Part shown: positions 36,440 to 48,900 of the stretch, piece after piece | Layout: every line of letters starts with the position of its first letter | Numbering within the stretch: position 1 is the stretch's first letter | NCBI GenBank assembly: GCA_015501075.1 | Contig: JADNYJ010000132.1 | Span: 52,368-116,367 of the forward strand | Reading direction: 5' to 3' | DNA length: 64,000 bases | From: Gymnopilus junonius | Lineage: Eukaryota > Basidiomycota > Agaricomycetes > Agaricales > Galerinaceae | Notes under the pieces: model-generated | The model's database searches: none | Seen by the model: only the letters and a program-made list of their open reading frames with translations | What the model was told of the DNA's origin: nothing | Program-made: the position numbers and the translations under genes

Positions 36440-36960
36440 CTCAGTCGACCGATCCTCGATATCTGGAATATGGTGCTTGGGAGACGTACAATGGTGCGAT
36501 GAAGCAGGCTTTCAGCAGTTCATGATGGCGAGTATGGATGTATAGGGTGGATGGTTCTTTTGAACTGGGAAGGTCAGATTCCTTACAATCTCTTTGCAAC
36601 GATATTAGACCTCATATCGATCACCAATGACAGCTCGGTCCATCTCAAGTCGAAAGAATCGAGGTTCCTCTTTGGTCTGACCAGTTGGGTCTGGAAAACG
36701 GTTGGACATCCGACGATCCTCGAACCGCGTGCACGACACCGATTATCATGCTTCCTCCTGCTGGTTCAGTCACAATGCCAGCAGGTGGATGGTTTAATAT
36801 GCAAGACATGGATGGCGGCGTTGCTGCTGTTGCTGGATGTTTTTATCCCAATGAGTACGATGGCGATACCCACGGCTCCATGTACAGGGTCGGGGGCTGC
36901 TGCTACTGCGGCATGAATGTTGAATGTGATGAAGTGTTTTCCTTTTGTGGTGGCATGTGA
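36440..36960 (+). pseudogene. Relic of a GH5-type exo-glucanase C-terminus with Cys-rich tail
   Basis: Two exons separated by an intron at 36573-36648 resemble the end of basidiomycete family-5 exo-beta-1,3-glucanases. The first reads GFQQFMMASMDV-stop-GGWFF-stop-TGK, where family members have GGWFFWTWK. The second reads PLWSDQLGLENGWTSDDPR. The Trp codon changed to TGA and a further stop show that the copy is dead. The open frame then continues with an unusual Cys-rich end (CFYPNEYDGDTHGSMYRVGG CC Y C...) to TGA 36960, which I do not know from this family. Upstream parts were not identified with confidence. Confidence 0.45.
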
Positions 36961-37824
36961 TGTGCGTTTTACGAATTGCTGACAATTTTCGCGATATGCC
37001 TCTTTGCATCTGCGACTATTATTTCCATCACCTTCTCTTTGATCTGGACTGGACGCTTGGAGGTTCTTTATGCATTAGTTCATTGATGGTCAAGACCACC
37101 CAAAACAGAACAAAGGACCGTTCTGCCCTGGCGGTGGTTCGGTATCGTCACTGCTATTCGCTGCCACCTTAACATGGCAATCAGCTATAGGGGGGGCCTT
37201 TGTATTCCGTTGCCGACTTCTGTCAGTGTAGCAACTTCGTTAATAGACATCTACGTAAGCAACCTTGTTCTTTATTTTTATCAATTACGGATAACAGTAA
37301 CAATAAGAAACGCTGCAAGTTACAACACGGAGCCTAAACTGACGTTCTGCACCTGAGGATTCGAATACAAGCACAATGTATAGGATCGCTAAATTATGTG
37401 ATAATGTGAAGACAAGGCGCTTCGCGGAGTTACATTTGGTACCGACAAAATCCGGTCAAGTCAGTGTATAGCTATTGGAGGAAAAACTCGAGACCCTAAC
37501 ATTACCCAAATACTTCAACGAATTTAAGGCTCAGAATCAGATGGAATACTTGTTCCTGCAACAAAAAACTGGCATTCTGGGCTGGCTTCGAACTCCAGTT
37601 GCTCGGCCATACAAATTGAATTGATGTGAAGAAAATCCTTGTCGATTGCTTGTCGACCTGTCAGGCCGGTACCGGTTGTGCCCACGGTAATCCTTACTTT
37701 TACGTACGGACAGCATGGTGGCGTACCTTGTTTAAAGTTAATATAAAACTTGAGGCCGCTTCGTCGTTCTCCAACACCACTTCCTTTCCTTCCTACCAGT
37801 CACTCTTTTTAACATTGTTGATCA
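36961..37824. other. No gene recognised
   Basis: Intergenic; probably includes the promoter of the DUF2235-WD40 gene. The stretch at 37700-37824 directly before the start is unremarkable. Confidence 0.4.
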
Positions 37825-40800
37825 ATGGACACCTCTAGCATGGTCAATCTACTCAAACACGAGTGCAGGCATTCACTAAACGGCAGGAATCTCGTTCTTT
37901 TCATTGACGGTACTTCAAATCAATTTGGCGAAAATGTATGACGTCCTTCTACTTTATCCTGGTCTGTCCTTCTTTCGTAACCCTTTATACACAGAACACG
38001 AACGTTGTCGAGCTTCATAATCTGGTACTAAAGGAGATTGGGGATCACCAGCTTACGTGGTATCAAAGCGGCATTGGGACATATGCCCAGCCTTCTTGGA
38101 AGTCGTGGAAATACTTCGAGCAAGTCCTGGATAATAAGGTCGACTTAGCAATTGCCTGGTGAGTGTAAATATTATTTCTCGATGCGCATTCTCCAACTTT
38201 CATTCCAGGAACTTCCAGGGCACCGTCCACGATGCTTACGAATGGTTGACGGATAATTACCAGGCCGGTGATTGCATATTTTTATTCGGTTCGCACGCTA
38301 CTTGTCCTACACCACTATGTTCGTATTTGAGTCGACTCCATATCCAGGATTTTCTCGAGGGGCCTATCAAGTCCGTGTGTTAGCAGGCATGATCGACAAA
38401 GTACGCTCGTTCCTTTCCACGTCAGCTTCCAATTAATCTATGGACCATTAGGTCGGCCTTCTCCACAAAGGAAACAAAAAACAGATAGAATTGTGAGTAC
38501 TCTACTATGTTCCCTTAAGCGTTATTCAGTGACTATGTCTAGCGCGTTTGAAATTTACGAAGACTCCAAATCCGACGAGGTGAAAGAGGGAGCGGAACAT
38601 GGAATATCGAGCGCTGAACACTTCAAGCGTGGATTCTCTCACAAGAACGTCAGGGTTCATTTCGTCGGTGCTTGGTATGTACATATTTATATTCTTTCAT
38701 TGTTCAAGTTGACTGAAAAATGTTAGGGATACTGTCTCGTCAATTGGTCTCGTACGTGGAAAGCGGATGCTCCCCCGAACAGTTGACGGGATGAAACACG
38801 TTTGCTACTTCCGTCACGCATTAGCGCTTGACGAACGTCGAGTTAAATTCCTCCCCGAATACGCCTATGGGGAGATACAGTCGTACATGATACAGCTCAC
38901 GAAGAAAATGGTGAACTTCCGGACGAGCATTCTTCATATAGGAGTGGCACGCCGACGACTATGAGCTCTCATACTGTATCAAACGAAACCAATCGCCATA
39001 CCAAAGAGGTTTGGTTTGCTGGTACACACTCAGATATGTACGTCCTGGGCCGTTTGATTTAATTTTACATTTTTAACCATTTACCCATTTTACACTTTTT
39101 AGCGGAGGCGGGAATGTCAAGAATGAGGCAATGGATAGAGGCAGACCGCCTTTGAGATGGATGGCATCTGAGGCAGCAGAGGCAGGGCTTCGTCTAGAGA
39201 AGTTTGATCGAGAACTCTCTCTGAAAGAACAAGTCGAAGTCAGAGAATCTTTGACCTTCCCTTGGCGTTTCCTCGAGGTGTTGCCTTTGAAACGTCTTAC
39301 ATTCGATAGTGATAAAGCAGAAAAAGCAACAACACATATGTACGTCGTCTTTACCTCTGATCTCCTGATAATGCTTGATGCTCATTGAATACGTATAGGC
39401 CGCATTTAGGAGCAAGTCGAAAAATAAAATATGGCCAGAAAATTCATAGCTCTGTTTTGCTCGCCGATACAGATATAAGGTATACCCCGAAGGCGAAACC
39501 ACCTGGCAAGATCGACCCTAAAAAATTCTGGGATAGTCTTCGTGAGGGAAAAGAGGCATTCGAGGAATGGGTTGAGGCCGACATGCAAATGTTTATGAAC
39601 CATCTGGTCAAAGGGGCTCTCGCAGAACACAAAAACCCCTTGCTCGAGAACTTATTAATACCCGCTTCGAGTATGAACATGTGCCCTATCAAGTGTCCTT
39701 TTTACTAATCAGCCTCTCAATTTTAGCGCGTGGCCGCCAGGGTTTATACAAGACAGTGGTTGATGCCTTAGGAAACTCAGACGCGGTCTTTAGCGTGCAC
39801 GTCAAGAACCAACTTCTGACCATTTCGATGCATATACTCAGAAAGACGTCCTCAGTCGACAAATTACAGCTTATTCCGTCTGTAAATGTTACCCCTCTCG
39901 TATCCGACCTATTAATGAGCAGTGATCAAGACCATCGATTGACGGGAAAGATGTTCTTGGATACATTTACAGATCGTAAGTGGGTCATACAGATAACTGT
40001 AAACCAAGATACTAAAGCGAAGTTTCAATTGGTAGCATGCGTTCACATAATTCCAGAAGAAGGAAAGAAACTGCTGTCGGTTATTTACTCTCCTGACGGA
40101 AATTGGATAGTTTCATCCCCGGACTCCGTAGTCAAGGTCAGGGACGCCGAAATGTGCAACTTAGCACGAGAGAACAAGAGCATTATTAGGGCACTCGCAT
40201 ACTCGCCCACTGCCAGGCTCCTTGCCTCGGGGTCAGAGGATAAAACTATCAAGATATGGGACCCGCAGGCTGAAGTACCGGCGAAGGTATCAATTGACGC
40301 CCATGACGACTCAGTTTGGGCAGTCAAATTCTCTCCAGACGGAAAGTACTTGGTCTCAGGTTCCCTTGACAAGACGGTCAAGTTATGGGATACGGTAAAA
40401 GGGACGTTGGTCGGAGATCCATTTCGAGGTCATACCAATCAGGTTGGATGCGTCGCCTACTCTCCCGACGGAATGTTCTTGGCCTCGGGATCGGCTGACA
40501 GGACAGTTCGAATTTGGAGTACGGCAAGTAGAAACTCGACAGCACAGCTATGGCATACATGCACCGTTTTTTCTCTGTCGTTCTCCCCCGACAGTCGTCG
40601 CCTTGTTTCAGGGTCATGGGATGGAATCGTCCGAGTATGGGATCTCAAGACAAAGAAAGTACTGTTCAAATGCAAAGGACACGAAGGATGTGTCGCTGCT
40701 GTTTCATTCTCGCCTGATGGAGTTTATATAGCCTCTGGGTCACATGACAAAACGGTAAGGATCTTTGAAGCAGAGACAGGAAAGCAGGTTCGACCACCAT

Positions 40801-40931
40801 TTGAAGGACATACTTCTGAAATTGAAAAGCTTGAGTTTTCATCTGATGGCAAGCGTCTCATGTCGAGCGCACAAGACTCAATTCGGGTATGGGATATCGA
40901 GATGCTGAAGCTATTTACACAGCGGTCATGA
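37825..40931 (+). CDS. DUF2235 alpha/beta-hydrolase fused to seven WD40 repeats
   Basis: Predicted 847-residue protein. Exons: 37825-37935, 37995-38158, 38209-38288, 38348-38400, 38452-38492, 38543-38674, 38727-38879, 38942-39037, 39103-39339, 39399-39670 and 39727-40931; all phases agree. The N-terminal half is a DUF2235 domain (Tle1-like phospholipase fold). It has LVLFIDGTSNQF near residue 23, NTNVVELHNLV, YQSGIGTY, the nucleophile elbow GFSRGAY (G-x-S-x-G) near 118, VHFVGAWDTVSSIG, and EVWFAGTHSDIGGGN. A linker of about 200 residues follows. The C-terminal part, about residue 555 to the end, has seven WD40 repeats of the FSPDG...SGS.DKTV+.WD type, enough for one propeller. No NACHT or other NTPase domain lies between. 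Role unknown; by analogy with fungal NLR-like proteins it could be an effector-plus-sensor protein. Confidence 0.75.
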
Positions 40932-42490
40932 GGGTATCCCAAGTCGTGCTATCAAAAAACGAGGAGGTTCCGTATTTCGAGAGTCCGGCCCTCCGCACAG
41001 TCCGCACTTGGTTGCTTACATCAATCACGCCTGCTGCCCCACACTCATAATATTTGCATAATATCATTGCTCTCAGAGTCTTCCGTCCTCCCTATTTACA
41101 ATCCAAGACAGCTTTAATATGTAAATGGCATAATATATTATAAATTATCTTGAAATTACCTGTTCCTATAAGTTGGAAATTAAAATGAACTGACAGGTGA
41201 ATGTTAATGCGGTGTGCACATTTGAGAAAAAAAATAGGTTTTATACCAATAATCTCAAAGTGGTACATATATTACCATGGGCGATTGGGGACAAAAATTT
41301 GCATCAAATGCATTGCGTTCTGTCATCCGACCTTGACACTCCAGGAAGATGCATCGCTGGAGACTGTTGAGTGCAGCTCTGCCCACTAAGCTGCAACCTG
41401 AGATTAATGTTGACAAGCCTTTCAAAAACTCTTGCTTAATAAATATATTTTTAATATATTCATATAATACTGGCACCTGCCAAAAAACCACAAAGGTGGG
41501 CAAAAGATATCCATGAAATCTCTTGTATTTTGCAGTCAAAATGCAGGTGACATACCGAGGAGGACAGGGTTGGGTGAGGCTGACGTGCTAATCACGAGAG
41601 GTGATGGCCACATCCACTTTGGGATACCTGTCAGCCTCATGCAGATGTGCAGACAGGTGGAGGGGGTGGTCTCGAAATTCGGAACCTTCTGCAAAAAAAC
41701 CCGCGTGTTATGGAGTCAAGTTTTCTTAAATTCATGGCCAGATATTAAAGAATAATGTATGGGTTCAATTGGAAATTGAACCAATACAATATTCTTTTAT
41801 CGCTTCATTTGACAATAATATGTGTGAATTATGACTTGAGAATGCACTGTGATCAGTCGTCAAGCTGCAAGTTCAATGAAGAGGTCAAAGACGTACTCAA
41901 GTACCGACTCTCATAGGACAGAGTCATGTGATATTTGGACGAAAAAAGTTCAGCACGTGCTGCATTTTGCGATGCGCGTTTGTCATTCGAGCGCATTCAC
42001 CGTTCACAGTCGAGTCAGTCGACTCTAGTCTCTGACGCCGTCAATGCTCATCACACATACGCCGGTCTTTATACACTATGCCTTATACCAAAAGTTGAAA
42101 TATAATTGGTGGGCAAATCTTTGTTTGTCGGGAACAGCAAAAACAATGTTTCCATACAGCAAAATATAGTCCTTCATTGGTGATTATTATCAATCTCCCT
42201 CCCATGTGCAGCTGGCACCTCTGATAAAAAGTGCTTCCTGGAAGACACTATAGTTGCATTCCAATATACAGTTGTTGCAAGAACTGCAGGTGTAGAGGGG
42301 GTAGATTGGATATTATAAGCTTTGAGCTCGAGATTATGCATTGGGAGCTGAGGGTCGAGACAGTTGTTTTGAATTGAGTCATCAGTGTCTACCCAATGAA
42401 TGCAATGAGGAGGTACGAAAGCGATCAAACGCAGAGGAAGACGCCGAAGTCTCTTTTAATGACTTCAGCTAAAAAGAATTGGACAAGAAA
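40932..42490. other. No gene recognised
   Basis: AT-rich intergenic DNA. Frames at 41513-41755 and 42174-42428 lack recognisable features. Confidence 0.4.
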
Positions 42491-42917
42491 TTTATTGACC
42501 AACAAAGACTAAGTAATTGGATGCTACTCTAGGCCTAATTGCTACGGAGATGGAACCCCAAGAAAGGTTGAAAAAAAAAACAAGATGACGGAGTATAGAA
42601 CAGAACAGAACAAAATTGTAAAAAAACCAATTCAGACATCCAGCAACGACGACGACGACAGCAAAGCGAGACAAGGACCAAAACGAGAAAACTAGAAGAA
42701 AGAAAGAAAATTTACGATGTAGTAACGACGATAGGATATAGCTAACAAATGTATGATATGATGGGAAATATGAAATGGGATGGTATGCGAGAAGCGGATG
42801 ACGGAAAAATGAAGAATTGGAAATGGATGTAAAAAATTGAAGAAGGTATTGTGATTTGTCAACGAAACACATAGACCAAGAAAAAGAAACAAGAAAAAAA
42901 AAGGGGCCCAAGGCCAC

Positions 42918-45900
42918 CTACGCAACAGATACCCCAATTGGAGCAGGTCCCGTATTGTGACTATGGCTGCGTTCCAACAACACCTTGATCTCGCCCACAC
43001 AATCACCGAGCCTCGCCAGCACCTCCTTTGCATTCTCCAACAGCGGCTTGATATTCTCCGGTGTCATCGACAGCCCCATCATGGGCGCCATCGTGGAAGC
43101 TGAAGCCGAGACGGAAGCTAAAAGCTGAGGAGGCATGGAACGCACTGAGCCTGATTTCGTGAGTCCCATTCCAGAAGCAGAAGCAGAGGTTGGCGCGGCC
43201 ATCGCCGACGTGGCTCTTGGTGTAGCTGAAGATGCAGAAGTGGAAGGGAAGATAGGGATGAGCGGAGCTTTGGAATTTGTAGAACGTGATGAGGAGGGAC
43301 GGGAAGGGCTCACGCCCGTACGTGAGAGCCTAGCTTGGGATTGAGAGCGCGATTGCGGTCTGCTGGACGATGCAGCAGTAGCCGTGGCAGCGGCGGCAGC
43401 GTTCTCGTTCTCCTCTACATTCGAGAGCCGTATAGGCCTCAAAGTCATAGGTACATGCGAAGCCGAGAGCGGAGACGAGCCGTGTGGTTGCTGTTGTTGC
43501 TGTTGGTGTAAGGACGACTGAGAGGCGCTGAATGATCGTTTGGAGATGATGGAGTGTCTGCTGGAGTATGCAGCAGCAGCTGCACCTGACGCCGAGGCAG
43601 AAGTGGAAGCAGAGACCGGGATGGCAGCTGAGGATGATGAAGGCAGAGGTGGTGCACCATGCTGCGATTGAGGTGGATGTTGCATCATATATGGACTCCT
43701 TCCCTTCTTATTCTTGCTCAACTTTCTTCTATGCCTGGTAGTTGTAGAAGTACCACCACGGACAGTAGCACCCCCACCCGCATCATCACCAACACCTCGA
43801 CCCAGGCCCCGAGCGGCAGCATCAAGATCAGAAGCAGAGTCCATCCGATCCCAGTCTTCCTCTTCCTGCCCTTCAAAACCGTCATCAGCATCAGCATCAC
43901 CTTCATCGTCCTCGCCAGTACTGCTGCTCTCGCTGCCGTGTACCCGCGGTGGAGGGCACAACGAAGATTCCACCCTTGTGTTCTGAGCAGGCATAATCGG
44001 TACTGGAGGAGCAACAGCATACGCAGCATTGACACTGGTAACAGTATTGGCATTAGCATGAGCAACAGCAGCAGCCTGGTTCTGACTCTGGCTTTTCCCC
44101 CCAATCCTGAAGATAGAAGCCAACGACGGCCTCCGAGGAGAAACAGGCGGCGGAGGGGGCTTATAAGAAGTCATAGTCCCATAAGGCGACGGCGCCCTCA
44201 ACATCTCATCTTCCCTATCGAGCCGCATCGATTCCGGTCCCGTGCTGGTCTTTGCACGTCGTCTGCCGAAGATCTGGGTCTGATTCTGGGGTTGACTTTG
44301 GGATTGTCCTGTTGGGATACGCGGGTGTAGGTATCGATGATGAGAATGACCACCGGCGGAGGACTGAGACTGGGTGCTGAGGGACGTAGTTGAGTATGAG
44401 TATGAGAAGAACCCACTCCGCCCGCTGCCGGCGGGACCAGCACCAGCACCACCAGCATCAGCACCGGTGGCGTCCGAAGTGCGTTCGGTATGACTCCTCT
44501 TCAACGCCCTGAGCATGTCCCGGAATCCAAGCATCCCACCCAGACGACTGCTCCTCCTCTTCTTCTCCTTATCAGTGCTCTTATCCCTCTCTTTATCCTT
44601 GAACTTCTCCTTCTCCCTTCCCCTCTGTCTATCCCCCGACACCCTCCTCCCATCCCCACCCACGCCCACACCACCACTCTCCTCCGATGGCAAGGTGATC
44701 GTACTATTCCTAGCATCACCCCACCTCCACTCTCTATTCACAGCTCCCAGTCCCAGTCCTGGCACTAGACCCGGACCCACCGTCCCAAGAGCATGCATGG
44801 ACTGCATAGCGTATGGCCTGCTCGGGCTAGCTTCTTCAGGGATGGACAGGGATCATCACCCACACTCACGCCCACATTAACATCCTCTGGTCGACAGCGG
44901 AGATAGCACCCCCATTGTTCAACATCTCCCGGAGGAGGACGAGCTGCCGTGTGAGAGATCATGGCGGCCGGTTGAAGCTCTCCACGAGGCGTTAACGTTC
45001 CCTGCGTAGTGGCTGGTGCTAGTGTAGGTGCTGTTAGCAGGCGGAGCGGACGTGACGCTGGATGGACTGCCGAGTGGCTGTTGGTGCTGGTGGGTTTGGC
45101 CAGGCGCAGTCGAGTGGGCAGAGGCAGAGGTAAGGTCAGGAGCAGGCGTAGGCGCACGGGAATTGGAGGAAGGCTTGGACTCCAACGTGATCGCTCGTTC
45201 TCTTCCATAGGTTTTTTTAGCCATCGGAGTAACGTTCGTGTCGACCGTCATGAGCGGGGCAGAGACACTGCTCGACACCGGCGCAGGTGCCGGAGTAGGA
45301 GCTGCGGCAGCTGTGGAAGGAGATGGACCATCTCCACTGCTGCTGCCACCTCCTCCGAGCTCGATGAGCAGCTCCGCGCATTCCCAGGAAATCTTGTATT
45401 TCGAATTGATAGTGTAAAACGCCGACGCGAGGTCCTTGTACGCCAGAGACGATGACGTGGCAACGACATTGGGAGTTTTCTCAGCAGCAGCGGCAGGTGT
45501 TGAAGAAGGCAATGAGCTCGCTGTGTTCGACCTTGGCCTCCCATGCCCGCTTGCTCTCTTCCCAGCAAGGTTGGAAAAGAATCCAGTGCTGGTGCTTGTT
45601 GTCACTGGTGGCGGTGGCTTGGGAGCGACATTGCTCGCAGCGACAAAAGCCTGCTGGGCATGATGTTGAGCATGCGCATCAAGGATAGATTTCACCTCGC
45701 CCACGAGCTGGTTATACGTCTGCTGTAGTTCCTTGAGCTCTAAAATGGCGTGTCAGTATCATATACACGTGACCAACCAAAAAAAAAAATCAAGCCAAAA
45801 GAAAAAAAAGACATACGTTCGACATTGCCTGCAAACTCTCTAACCATGCCCAGATCCCTCCTCAGCCCAACTTGCGCCTGACTAATCCTCGCAGGAATCT

Positions 45901-48900
45901 TGAGGTCGCCCAACGAGTTTCTTCGATGCGGATGAGCAGTCGCGCCAGTTCCCTTCCCGGTCCCATTCCCATTCCCAGCCCCATGCACATCTCCCGAGCC
46001 CAATTTATTCTCCCCTTTTGACGGAGAAACAGTAGCAGCCGAGGCGCGACCGAGAGACGCTGTATGCAGCTGAGATTGATTTGGCGACCTTCCAGTTAAA
46101 TTACCAGTGCCAGTAACTCCATTGCCGGGAGAACGTTTATTCCCACCAGCACCAGCATTCTTACTGGGCGTTGAAGGCTGATGAGGCGACGACGTAGGCG
46201 TGAAGAAGATGGAAGAAGTCGAGGTAGCAGGCGACAGTGCGTCCACGCTCAGATTCGAGTTTGACTTGGAGTTGACGTTGGCGTATGCATTGCCTGGCAA
46301 CGGAGGAGGAGGGGCTCAACCGCGACTGTGCTTGGCCGTTAAACATATCCAAATCCAAACTCTTCCTCCCACCAGCAGAAGCCCGTTTGACAGTAGTGGG
46401 CGTCACAGTCTGAGGTGGAGATGGGGGCTGCAACTCGATAGGAGGCAGCAGCGGAACACCACCAGGCAGCAGCGGCTGTGATGGCAATTGTGATTGCGCC
46501 TGTGATCCTGGTCCTGGTCCTGATCCCAGCCCATCACGCTGATGACCTCTGTTCTCCTTATCCTCATCTTTAGAACTCGGAGCACCCTGCACTTGCACCT
46601 GAGCCTGAGCATGCTTCAACCTCGCCCCAAAATCAAACTCAATTTCCACACTCGGCCTCCCCCCGCTCCTCCCAGAAACACCATCCACCGACCTCCTGCC
46701 TTTAGGCGTAGCAGTGATCGTCGTAGGCGACCTATTAGTATTGGTATCTTCAGATCTTCTCCTGCTGGTATACGTATCTTCAGAGCGCCGCCCTTTAATC
46801 TTCTGCCCCCTCCACTCACACCCCACCACCCCAACCAAACTCAACTGCGACGCGGAAGCAGAAGCAGAAGCACCCGCAGAAGCCGAAACAGAAGAAGCAG
46901 GCATGACCGAGCTCGTCCCGCTCGTCTGGCTCGAATGCGACACCACCCTCCTACTGCTACTCTCTCGCTCTCGCTCCCCCATGTCCACAAGCAAAGCAGA
47001 GGGAATCGGCAGTCGATGCAACGACGTCGTAGACGAAGCAGCCGTCGACCCTGTCCTCGACCCCGCCCTTGACCTCGGCGCAGACCCGGACCCAGACACG
47101 GAGCGCCTCGTCGCATTCACCCCCATCTTCTGCAACCTCAGTGACAGCTGGCTCTGACTCGCCGAGTTCAACCCCAAACCCGGAAGAGGGGGGAGTGAAT
47201 ACGGCTGTGCTTGCGAGGTGTCTTCATGTTGCTGTTGGTGCTGTTGATGCTGGGTATGTACATGTGGTTGGTGGTGCTGAAATCGAGCGCCACCAACGCG
47301 CGAGAAGAACGACGACGTCGCGGAAGGCGAGGCGGGCACATCCCCTCCTTCTCCTCCTCCTTCACCCACCAACCCCAGCCCAGACCCGACTGGGTCCGCT
47401 TATGCTTCCCCCCTCCTCCTCCCTCCCCGTCTCTATTATTACCTCCGCCTCCGCCGCCAACCAAGCTGATGCGGCGCACGGAGCCCATGAAACTCCTAGT
47501 CCCCTCCTTCTCCTTGGCTTTGCCTTTATTCTGGAGAGGCGTAGCTGGCGGTTGTGAGTGTGCTTGCGCTTGAAGATGAGGATCATGGTCAACCACAACA
47601 AAAGGCGAGGATGAATTCGAATGGGACGAAGGGGTTTGCGTCTGCACGAGCAAATGGGACGAAAGCGCGTCCCTTTCCTTGTCTTTCTCCCTGTCCCTGT
47701 CTTTCTCCTTGGCTTTGTCTCTATCGCGATCGCCTAGGAGTAGCTCGAAAATGACTTTCTCCTCTTCCTCTGATCTTCTTCCTTTTCCTTTTCCTTTTCC
47801 CTTTCCCTTTCCCCTTCTCCACGCTCTTGCTGCAACGGCAGTTGTGGCTGTTGACCCCGAGCGCCTCATACGCCCTCCCCATGCCCATCCCCATCCCAAG
47901 CTTAACGAACCCCAAACTCTTCCTCTTAATCAGCTTACTGGGCGTCGGCGTCGGCGTCGTCAAGTTCTGGTCCTGGTCCTGGTTCTGGTTCTGGTTCCGG
48001 TCCGCATGTGCATCAGAATTCGAGTTTGAATTCGAACGACCAGCCACCGCGTCCTTCCTCACCCGCTCTCGAAAGGCCGAATTCAAGTTGATACTATCTT
48101 TCCCATCATTCTCATACCCATACCCATGCTCATGCCCATGCTCGTATGCACCCTCTCCGTCTCTTGAAACTCCCCTCCCCGTCCCCGCCCTACTCCTACT
48201 CCTACTCCGACTCCTCGTCCGACTCCTACTGCTCCTCGGGCTGGGAGTCCTATACCCACTGGTCCCACCAGCAGTCCTTATACTCTGTCCCCTTAAAAGC
48301 CCCGCCGCCGCCCCCGCCCCTGCCCCTCCTCTTGTCCCTCCTACTGCCGCTCCTCTTCCCCTGGTAGGCGTAGCAGGGACCGGGACGACGACGACAGCTT
48401 CCGCCTCCGCGCCGGTACGATCTCTCAGTCTCGCTCGTCTGCCGAATCCCGCCAACGAGCGTTCCGTCCTATCCTTCCGAGAAGGGCTTGTAGGGTTTGC
48501 AGTTGCAGTCCCAGCAGTGCCTGAAGTGGAGGAAGAAGACCGAAAAAACCAGTTCGAACCAATCCCCGAACCCAGGTTGGTATGGGACGTTGATGCTGTT
48601 GGAGCGTTAGGGTTTGGGTTTGCAGGTGAATTTGGGCTGGAGGGCGACATAGAAGTGGTAGTTGTACGTGCCGGCGCAGGCGTGGAGAATCTGTTATAGT
48701 TATAGTTCGGATTTGGATTTGGATTCGAGGGCGGAACACGTTGATGGATATGGATATTTGAGCTTGAGGAGTATTCGTATTCGTGAAAAGAGGACATGGA
48801 GGAGTGCGGTCTTGGGGTTCTTTGGTTTTGGGTTTGGTTTTGGGTTTGATTCTGGGTTTGTTGTTGAGCGTGGGCTTGGGCTTGGGCTTGTGGGTGGTCA

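Noticed and set aside
38727..38964. Frameshift calling the DUF2235 gene a pseudogene
   Set aside because: A 62-nt intron at 38880-38941 restores the frame and all other exon phases agree, so I kept the gene as intact while noting the alternative.
43659..44330. Long open frame of 223 codons on the plus strand
   Set aside because: It is antisense to the last exon of the long minus-strand gene and owes its length to low-complexity coding sequence. The minus strand has the conserved motifs. The same applies to plus-strand frames at 46542-47557, 47827-48699 and 49706-50314.
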